64,000 nt of DNA. Source: Streptomyces sp. NBC_00576 (GTDB lineage: Bacteria; Actinomycetota; Actinomycetes; Streptomycetales; Streptomycetaceae). Positions 57,840 through 64,000 of the stretch are shown here, piece by piece (the first letter of the stretch is position 1; every line of letters starts with the position of its first letter). A model generated the notes under the pieces. The model did not search any database, was not told the DNA's origin, and saw only the letters and a program-made list of their open reading frames with translations. A program made the translations under genes and the position numbers. The stretch covers positions 2,914,001-2,978,000 of the forward strand of contig NZ_CP107780.1 of the NCBI RefSeq assembly GCF_036345175.1, in the 5' to 3' direction.

Positions 57840-58420
57840 CGTGCGTCTTCGCACGTAGAGGCGGCGCGACCGTACCAAAACGTTCCCTCGCCGTAGCGAC
57901 GGGACCGGAGCGCTTCGAAGCCGTCCGGCCACCGGAATTCACCGCCTCTGGTGCTGCGCTCCACGGTGACGAGAGCTTGGGCCGCGAGCCAGCCCCCGGC
58001 CCGGAGTGTGAGCAGAATCTCCCGAAGATCGTCGTCCGGAACGGCGTAAGGCGGGTCGAGGAAGACGATGTCGTACGGCTGTGTGGACGCCGTCCGAACA
58101 ACCTGTTCCGCCTTGCCGGCCCTGACCTCGGCGCCGGGCAGCCCGAGGGTCTTCACGTTCTCGCGGACGATGCGAGCGGCGCGGGCGTCGGCCTCCACGA
58201 GCAGGGTGTGCCCGGCACCGCGGCTGAGCGCCTCCAGGCCGACGGCGCCCGAGCCGGCGTACAGGTCGAGGACGCGCTCACCGTCCAGGGGGCCGCCCAG
58301 GAGGGCCTGCCAGGTGGAGAAGAGGCCCTCTCGGGCGCGGTCGGAGGTGGGGCGCGTGCCGGTTCCCGGCGGGACGGCTAGGCGTCGTCCGCCGGCTGTG
58401 CCGGCGATCACGCGGGTCAT
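57836..58420 (-). CDS. rsmD: 16S rRNA (guanine(966)-N(2))-methyltransferase
   Basis: A 194-residue class I methyltransferase that modifies G966 in the 30S P site. It starts MTRVIAGTAGGRRLAVPPGT, has motif I VLDLYAGSGAVGLEALSRGA and the catalytic FLDPPY. ATG at 58420. It is followed by coaD with a four-base overlap. Confidence 0.96.
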   Translation of the reverse strand: MTRVIAGTAGGRRLAVPPGTGTRPTSDRAREGLFSTWQALLGGPLDGERVLDLYAGSGAVGLEALSRGAGHTLLVEADARAARIVRENVKTLGLPGAEVRAGKAEQVVRTASTQPYDIVFLDPPYAVPDDDLREILLTLRAGGWLAAQALVTVERSTRGGEFRWPDGFEALRSRRYGEGTFWYGRAASTCEDAR

Positions 58421-58498
58421 TTGGGGGTCCTTGTTCGAGGGATGGGTCCGGGTTCAGTTTCGCAGGCGGGGGTGAAGGTGCGCTGTGGCGTTGGCGAC

Positions 58499-58540
58499 TG
58501 CGGGTTCATCGTGGTTGCTCGCGCAGTTCCCCGCGCCCCT
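58499..58540. repeat. streptomycete intergenic repeat, copy 2
   Basis: CTGCGGGTTCATCGTGGTTG followed by CTCGCGCAGTTCCCCGCGCC. It shares with 54214-54290 (reversed) the order GTGG-TT/TCGCGC-CCCCGCGCCCCT. It lies in the gap between rsmD and recG, next to the recG terminator. Confidence 0.6.
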
Positions 58541-58571
58541 GGGGGACGCCCCTACGGGGCAGTCCCCCAGG
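58538..58571 (-). terminator. terminator after recG
   Basis: CCTGGGGGA and TCCCCCAGG form a perfect 9-bp stem; CCCC/GGGG inside adds a second stem around TAC. It starts 17 bases after the recG stop. Confidence 0.8.
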
Positions 58572-58588
58572 CCCGGCGACGGAGTCCC

Positions 58589-60826
58589 TTACCCCTTGTC
58601 CAGGTACTGCTCTCTCTCCTCGTCCAGGAGCGCGTCCAGTGCCGTACGCAAGCCCGGGAGACGCTCCAGCTCGGGGTCCGCCGCGACGATGGCCGCCGCC
58701 TCCTCCCTCGCCTCCGCGATGATCTCCTCGTCGTCGATGACGGTGAGCATCCGCAGGGAGGTGCGGGCGCCGGACTGGGCCTGGCCCAGGACGTCTCCCT
58801 CGCGGCGTTGTTCGAGGTCGATGCGGGACAGTTCGAAGCCGTCGAGGGTGGCGGCGACGGAGTTGAGGCGCTGACGGGCCGGGCTCGCCTCGGGCATCTC
58901 GCTGACCAGGAGACAGAGACCGGCAGCCGAGCCACGGCCGACGCGGCCCCGGAGCTGGTGGAGCTGGGAGACGCCGAAACGGTCGGCGTCCATGATCACC
59001 ATCGCGGTCGCGTTGGGCACGTTGACGCCGACCTCGATGACCGTGGTGGCCACCAGTACGTCCGTCTCACCGGCGGCGAAGCGGCGCATCACGGCGTCCT
59101 TGTCGTCGGGGTGCATACGGCCGTGCAGGATCTCGACCTTCAGCCCCTGGAGAGGGCCTCGGATGAGTTGCTCGGCCACCTCCACGACGGCGAGCGGCGG
59201 GCGCTTCTCGGCCTCGTCCTCGGGAGACTTCTTCTTTCCGGCCTTCTTCGGGTCGACGGGCTCGTCGACGTCGTCGCCGATACGGGGGCAGACCACATAC
59301 GCCTGATGGCCGTTCTCCACGTCCTCGCGCACGCGCTCCCACGCGCGCGCCAGGAAGTGGGGTTTGTCGGCGGCCGGGACGACATGGCTGGCGATCGGCG
59401 AGCGGCCGGCCGGGAGCTGGTCCAGGACCGATGTCTCCAGGTCGCCGAAGACGGTCATGGCGACCGTGCGCGGGATGGGTGTGGCCGTCATGACGAGGAG
59501 GTGCGGGGGCTGTTTGCCCTTGCCGCGCAGGGCGTCGCGCTGTTCGACGCCGAAGCGGTGCTGTTCGTCGACGACGACCAGCCCGAGGTCGTGGAACTGG
59601 ACCTTGTCCTCGATCAACGCGTGCGTGCCGATCACGAGCCCCGCCTCACCCGTGACGAGGTCCAGCAGCGCCTGACGGCGGGCCGCGGTGCCCATGGAGC
59701 CGGTCAGGAGCACCACCTTGGTGGCCTTGTCGGCGCCGCCGAGCATTCCGCCCTCCGCCAGCTCCCCCATCATCTCGGTGATCGACCGGTGGTGCTGCTG
59801 GGCGAGCACCTCGGTGGGCGCGAGCATCGCGGCCTGTCCGCCCGCGTCGACGACGGCGAGCATGGCGCGGAGGGCCACCATCGTCTTTCCCGAACCCACC
59901 TCCCCCTGGAGCAGCCGGTGCATCGGGTGTTCCGCGGCCAGGTCGTCGAAGATCTCCTTGGAGACCTTCTGCTGGCCCTCGGTGAGGGTGAAGGGCAGTT
60001 TCGCGTCGAAGGCGGTGAGCAGGCCGTCCGGGGTCGGTCTGCGGGGGACCGCCGGGAGTTGGGCGTCGGCGTGGCGGCGGCGGGCCAGGGCGATCTGGAG
60101 GACGAACGCCTCGTCCCACTTGAGGCGGGTGCGCGCGTCGTCGATGTCCGCCTTGGTGTGCGGGCGGTGGATCTTCAGAAGTGCCTCGGGAAGGGTGGCG
60201 AGGCCCCTGCCCTCCCGGAGGGAGGGGGGCAGCGGGTCGACGGCCTCCTGGGCGCTGGGCAGGACCGTCTGCACCGACTTGGCGATCTTCCAGGACTCCA
60301 GCTTCGCCGTGGCCGGGTACATCGGGATCAGGGCGCCCGCCCAGGAGTCGACCGTCTCCGCCGCCTCGTCGGTGTCGCCGCGCAGCAACTCGTACGCCGG
60401 ATGGGCCAGTTGCAGGCGGCGGTTGAAGACCGACACCTTGCCGGCGAACAGTGCGCGGGTGCCGGGGAGGAGTTCCTTGTGGGGTTTGTGGACTCCGTGG
60501 CCGAAGAAGACCAGTTGGAGTCGGCCGCTGCCGTCCGTGATGGTCACTTCGAGGCGCTGGCCCTTGCCCCCTCGGGCCTTCGAGGACGCGAAGGTGTGCA
60601 GGCGTGCGTCGGCCACCTGGGCGACCACCGTCACGTGCTCGTCCATGGGGAGGTCGGCCAGGTGGGTGAGCTGGCCCCGCTCCTCGTACCTGCGCGGATA
60701 GTGGTGCAGGAGGTCGCCGACGGTGTGCAGGCCGAGGTGCTCGGCCATCACCTTCGCGGTGGCGGGGCCGAGCACTGATTTCAGTGGTTGCTTCAGTGGT
60801 TCTTCCAGTGCGGGCACGAGATCCAT
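58589..60826 (-). CDS. recG: ATP-dependent DNA helicase RecG
   Basis: A 745-residue superfamily 2 helicase that reverses stalled forks and processes recombination intermediates. The N-terminal wedge domain (about 60-170, OB fold) precedes the helicase: Walker A GEVGSGKTMVALRAMLAV, DEQHRFGVEQRDALR, motif III MTATPIPRT and motif VI QLRGRVGRGS. ATG 60826 selected; the 7-codon extension is not conserved. It is divergent from the HSP90 gene. Confidence 0.96.
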   Translation of the reverse strand: MDLVPALEEPLKQPLKSVLGPATAKVMAEHLGLHTVGDLLHHYPRRYEERGQLTHLADLPMDEHVTVVAQVADARLHTFASSKARGGKGQRLEVTITDGSGRLQLVFFGHGVHKPHKELLPGTRALFAGKVSVFNRRLQLAHPAYELLRGDTDEAAETVDSWAGALIPMYPATAKLESWKIAKSVQTVLPSAQEAVDPLPPSLREGRGLATLPEALLKIHRPHTKADIDDARTRLKWDEAFVLQIALARRRHADAQLPAVPRRPTPDGLLTAFDAKLPFTLTEGQQKVSKEIFDDLAAEHPMHRLLQGEVGSGKTMVALRAMLAVVDAGGQAAMLAPTEVLAQQHHRSITEMMGELAEGGMLGGADKATKVVLLTGSMGTAARRQALLDLVTGEAGLVIGTHALIEDKVQFHDLGLVVVDEQHRFGVEQRDALRGKGKQPPHLLVMTATPIPRTVAMTVFGDLETSVLDQLPAGRSPIASHVVPAADKPHFLARAWERVREDVENGHQAYVVCPRIGDDVDEPVDPKKAGKKKSPEDEAEKRPPLAVVEVAEQLIRGPLQGLKVEILHGRMHPDDKDAVMRRFAAGETDVLVATTVIEVGVNVPNATAMVIMDADRFGVSQLHQLRGRVGRGSAAGLCLLVSEMPEASPARQRLNSVAATLDGFELSRIDLEQRREGDVLGQAQSGARTSLRMLTVIDDEEIIAEAREEAAAIVAADPELERLPGLRTALDALLDEEREQYLDKG

Positions 60827-60896
60827 TGCACACCACGCCACTGACATTCCCGTATACGTACTGGGAATCCGCTGGTCAGACGGCTCGTTCCGGGCC

Positions 60897-60902
60897 TAGG
60901 AT
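60897..60902 (+). promoter_or_regulatory. possible -10 element for the HSP90-family gene
   Basis: TAGGAT on the plus strand, close to the actinobacterial -10 consensus, 96 bases before the start at 60998. The -35 region is weak (GGTCAG at 17 bases). Confidence 0.3.
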
Positions 60903-60997
60903 GGCGCGCCCGGCCATCCCCCGCGGTCACCGCCTCACCGGGACCGCCCGACCCCGCGCCGTCGCCAGAACCTGGTCCCCCCTCCGGCGCTGCGACG

Positions 60998-62851
60998 ATG
61001 GACTCCCAGACCTCACAGTCATCCCAGGCATCCCAGTCACCGCATACGTTCCAGGTCGACCTGCGCGGCCTCGTGGACCTGCTCTCCCATCACCTCTACT
61101 CCAGCCCCAGGGTCTATCTGCGCGAGCTGCTGCAGAACGCCGTGGACGCGATCACCGCCCGGCGTGCCGAGCAGCCCGACGCCCCGGCGCGGGTGCGGCT
61201 GTACGCCGAGGGCGGCACCCTGCGGGTCGAGGACTCCGGGGTCGGCCTCACCGAGGCGGACGTGCACAACCTTCTTGCGACCATCGGCCGCAGTTCCAAG
61301 CGGGCGGACCCCGGCGGCATCCAGGAGGCGCGTTCGGAGTTTCTCGGCCAGTTCGGCATCGGACTGCTGGCCTGTTTCGTCGTGGCCGAGCGGATCAGGG
61401 TCGTCAGCCGCAGCGCCCGTACGCCGGACGCCCCGCCCGTGGAGTGGACGGCCGCGGACGACGGTTCGTACACCGTGCGTACGCTGCCCGCCGAGGCTCG
61501 GCCCGAACCGGGCACCACCGTGCACCTGGTGGCACGGCCCGGGGCCGGCGAGTGGCTCACCGAGGAGCGTGTGCTGGCGCTGGCGCGGGACTTCGGGTCA
61601 CTGCTGCCGTACGACGTGCGGGTGGGCGACGAGGCCGTCACCGATCTGCCCGCGCCCTGGAACCGTCCGTATCCGTCGCCCGCCACCCGAAGGGTGGCCC
61701 TTCAGCGGCACTGTCACGACCTGTTCGGGTTCACGCCGTTGGACTCGATCGACCTTGACGTGCCGCTCGCCGGGATCCGCGGGGTGGCGTACGTCCTGCC
61801 GTCCTCGGTGAGTCCGGCGCAGCGTGCGAGTCACCGGGTGCATCTGAAGGGCATGCTGCTCACCGAGCGGGCCGAACAGCTGCTGCCCGACTGGGCGTTC
61901 TTCGTGCGGTGCGTGCTCGACACCGACAGTCTGCGGCCGACCGCTTCGCGCGAGTCGTTGTACGAGGACGAGACGCTGGCCGCCGTACGGGAGGCGTTGG
62001 GCGAGAGGATCCGCTCCTGGCTGACCGGGCTCGCGGCCGGTGATCCGGAGCGGCTGGCCGCGTTCCTGTCGGTTCACCACCTGGGTGTCAAGTCGCTGGC
62101 CAGGCACGACAGGGAGATGTTGCGCACGATGCTGCCGTGGCTCCCCTTCGAGACGACCGACGGGCAGCTGTCCCTGGAGGAGTTCGCACAGCGCCACCCG
62201 GTGGTGCACTTCACGCGCACCGTCGAGGAGTACCGGCAGGTCGCGCCGATCGCGTCCGCGCAGGGCGTCGGCGTCGTCAACGGCGGCTACACGTACGACA
62301 GTGAGCTGATCGAGGCGCTGCCGTCGGTACGCCCGGGAACCGTGGTCGCCGAGCTGGACGCGGACACCGTGACCGCGCACCTGGACACGGTCGACCCGGC
62401 CGAGGAGCTGGCCCTGTCGGCCTTCCTGGGGGCCGCGCGCGTCAGACTCGACCCCCTCGGGTGCGATGTCGTCCTGCGCGCCTTCCACCCGCTGTCCGTG
62501 CCCGCGCTGCATCTGGACGACCGGGCGGCCCGGCACGAGCAGGCGCGCGCCGAGGCCGCGGAGCAGGCCGACGACCTGTGGGCCGGCATCCTCGGCTCGC
62601 TGCGGGGCAGCGCCCCGCGCGCGCGGCTGGTGCTCAACCATCTCAACCCGCTGATCCGGAGGATCAGTTCCCTGGACGACCCGGAACTGATCGGCACCGC
62701 CACGGAGTCCTTGTACGGGCAGGCCCTGCTCATGGCGCAGCGCCCGCTGCGGCCCGCGGACTCCGCGCTGCTGAACCGTGCGTTCATCGGCCTCCTGGAG
62801 TGGGCCACCCACAGCGATCCCACGGAGCCCACGGAGGACGGCCGGCGATGA
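60998..62851 (+). CDS. HSP90-family ATPase (HtpG-like)
   Basis: A 617-residue GHKL ATPase. The N-terminal ATP site is complete: LRELLQNAVDAITARR (Glu43, Asn47, Asp50), VEDSGVGLTEADVHNLLATI and FLGQFGIGLLACFVVAERI, with GTTVHLVA. The middle and C-terminal domains diverge from E. coli HtpG, and the chain ends in a Pro/Glu/Arg-rich tail rather than a MEEVD-type motif. It is translationally coupled (ATGA) to the next gene. The atypical branch found in actinobacteria has no assigned client. Confidence 0.9.
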   Translation: MDSQTSQSSQASQSPHTFQVDLRGLVDLLSHHLYSSPRVYLRELLQNAVDAITARRAEQPDAPARVRLYAEGGTLRVEDSGVGLTEADVHNLLATIGRSSKRADPGGIQEARSEFLGQFGIGLLACFVVAERIRVVSRSARTPDAPPVEWTAADDGSYTVRTLPAEARPEPGTTVHLVARPGAGEWLTEERVLALARDFGSLLPYDVRVGDEAVTDLPAPWNRPYPSPATRRVALQRHCHDLFGFTPLDSIDLDVPLAGIRGVAYVLPSSVSPAQRASHRVHLKGMLLTERAEQLLPDWAFFVRCVLDTDSLRPTASRESLYEDETLAAVREALGERIRSWLTGLAAGDPERLAAFLSVHHLGVKSLARHDREMLRTMLPWLPFETTDGQLSLEEFAQRHPVVHFTRTVEEYRQVAPIASAQGVGVVNGGYTYDSELIEALPSVRPGTVVAELDADTVTAHLDTVDPAEELALSAFLGAARVRLDPLGCDVVLRAFHPLSVPALHLDDRAARHEQARAEAAEQADDLWAGILGSLRGSAPRARLVLNHLNPLIRRISSLDDPELIGTATESLYGQALLMAQRPLRPADSALLNRAFIGLLEWATHSDPTEPTEDGRR

Positions 62852-64000
62852 GCGAGATCAAGGACTTCGACGCCCTCCGGGAGGCCATGGCGCTGAACGC
62901 GGAGCAGCCCGAGGGACCGGCCCGCAACGCGCGCGCGGAGCAGCTGCTGGCCGAGGCCGAGAAGCTGAACATCCCGCTCGCCGTGATCGAGGCGCTCGGA
63001 CACCAGCTGAAGGCCTACAACTACAGCTCCGAGAAGGACCGGATGTTCGTCCCCTTCGCGCGTCTGCTGCGCATGTGGGACGAGCGGCCCGAGGACTTCG
63101 ACGAGTACGAGGTCCACACGCTGCACTGGGTCTTCAAGTGGATGACCACGGGCATGCTGGACCAGCCGCACATCCCGCTGGCCTCCATCGAGAAGTGGCT
63201 CGGCGAGATGGAGCACCGCTACCGGCTCGCCGGGCACTCCGAACGGGCCGTGCGCGGTGCCGAGTTCAGTGTGGCCGCGCATGTCGGCGACCTGGCGCGG
63301 GCCGAACGGGCGTACGCCGCCTGGCTGGCCGCCGACCGCGACAGCATGGCCGACTGCCACGCCTGCGAACTGCACAGCCAGGGCTGGTGGCAGGCCGAAC
63401 GGGGCGCGGACGCCGAGGCCATCGACCTGTGGCGGCCGGTCCTGGAGGGCGAGTTCACGTGCGCCCACGAACCGCACACCGTCCTGGCGTCCTCCCTGGG
63501 CCCGCTGCTGCGCCTGGGCCGCCTGGACGAGGCCCGCGCGCATCACCTGCGGGGCTTCCGGCTGGTGCGGCCCATGGAGAGCATGCGGGGCGCGTACGCG
63601 GACCACGTCGAGTTCTGCGCGCTGACCGGTAACGAGGCGCGCGGCCTGGAACTGCTCGCGGAACGCCCCGCGTACTTCACGGACTCCGGGCAGCCGCGCA
63701 GCCAGATGGACTTCCTGGCCGCGGTGACCCTCCTCATGGGCCGGCTCACCGGCCTGGGAATGGGCGCCCAGTCGGTGCCCGGACCGGCCGGGCGCGACTG
63801 GACCGCCCGCGAACTCGCCGTCCACGCGCGCGAGGAGGCCCTTTCCCTGTCCGCGCGCTTCGACCTGCGCAACGGCACGTCGTACGTCGGCGACGACGTC
63901 CGTGCGCGCATGGACCAGGCTCCCCTGGTGGACCGGCTTCCGCTGGGCGTGCGGGCGGCGAGGGGCATCCCCGCGCCCCGCAGGGCGCCCGTGGAGTCCA
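62848..64000 (+). CDS. TPR-like helical repeat protein, 3' end outside window
   Basis: The first 384 codons of a soluble protein that runs off the window. Its ATG overlaps the HSP90 gene stop (ATGA). Start MSEIKDFDALREAMALNAEQ. From about residue 125 it consists of paired helices with tetratricopeptide-like spacing, for example ERAYAAWLAADRDSMADCHA, SLGPLLRLGRLDEARAHHLR and FCALTGNEARGLELLAERPA. The coupling to an HSP90-like ATPase suggests a cochaperone or regulatory partner; that is inference, and no MEEVD-binding clamp can be claimed from the sequence. Confidence 0.8.
   Translation, partial: MSEIKDFDALREAMALNAEQPEGPARNARAEQLLAEAEKLNIPLAVIEALGHQLKAYNYSSEKDRMFVPFARLLRMWDERPEDFDEYEVHTLHWVFKWMTTGMLDQPHIPLASIEKWLGEMEHRYRLAGHSERAVRGAEFSVAAHVGDLARAERAYAAWLAADRDSMADCHACELHSQGWWQAERGADAEAIDLWRPVLEGEFTCAHEPHTVLASSLGPLLRLGRLDEARAHHLRGFRLVRPMESMRGAYADHVEFCALTGNEARGLELLAERPAYFTDSGQPRSQMDFLAAVTLLMGRLTGLGMGAQSVPGPAGRDWTARELAVHAREEALSLSARFDLRNGTSYVGDDVRARMDQAPLVDRLPLGVRAARGIPAPRRAPVES

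Overview
The window is chromosomal DNA from a streptomycete. The base composition is very GC-rich with strong third-position GC bias, and GTG starts and ATGA/TGATG gene junctions are common. Lineage markers are the sporulation sigma factor gene whiG, the regulator gene nsdA, a cluster of four type I signal peptidases (sipW-sipX-sipY-sipZ), a glcP-type glucose permease next to smc and ftsY, and an LAxTG-type cell-wall anchor protein. Almost everything is core chromosome in the order known from Streptomyces. I see no prophage, insertion sequence, CRISPR array, rRNA or tRNA gene. Most genes are on the minus strand.

Layout. 0-4.4 kb: the end of an ABC ATPase and its permease, a glyoxalase-fold protein, a LOG-family protein and an LAETG-anchored surface protein. 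4.5-9.3 kb: a mycothiol-dependent-isomerase-like protein, then a three-gene thiamine-type ABC importer (8026-9105, 6341-8062, 5322-6338) preceded by a clear TPP riboswitch. 9.3-16 kb: rlmN, a helical hypothetical protein, then rpsB-tsf-pyrH-frr-cdsA. 16.3-18.5 kb: an M23-like secreted protein, a TetR regulator and whiG. 18.8-23 kb: yraN-yifB-dprA, a DUF2469 protein and a NUDIX hydrolase. 23-29.2 kb: rpsP-khpA-rimM-trmD-rplS followed by sipW-X-Y-Z. 29.5-32.8 kb: a SprT-like zinc protein, a eukaryote/archaea-type prolyl-tRNA synthetase and a methyltransferase. 33-43 kb: ffh; amtB-glnK-glnD with a GlnR-like box; nsdA; a Prim-Pol-like protein; ftsY. 43.3-50.3 kb: an LLM oxidoreductase, glcP and smc. 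50.6-58.4 kb: a 67-residue coiled-coil protein, acylphosphatase, a CAP-domain protein, an HxlR regulator, yceD-rpmF-rnc-mutM, a DivIVA-like protein, rsmD-coaD. 58.6-64 kb: recG, and divergently an HSP90-family protein overlapping a TPR-like gene that leaves the window.

Functional themes are translation (RRF, EF-Ts, S2, S16, L19, L32, RimM, TrmD, RlmN, RsmD, ProRS), protein export (both SRP GTPases and four signal peptidases), nitrogen control (AmtB-GlnK-GlnD), glucose uptake, chromosome handling (SMC, DprA, RecG, MutM) and development (WhiG, NsdA, RNase III).

The least expected observations are: a Gly/Pro-rich insertion of about 250 residues in the SMC hinge, partly built from a recent in-frame tandem duplication; a dispersed repeat lying inside the coding sequence of the first permease; a layered riboswitch leader on the thiamine-type importer; paired operator-like palindromes in front of glcP; and an HSP90-like ATPase translationally coupled to a TPR-like protein. 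Perfect or near-perfect hairpins mark many of the transcription-unit boundaries and are listed individually.
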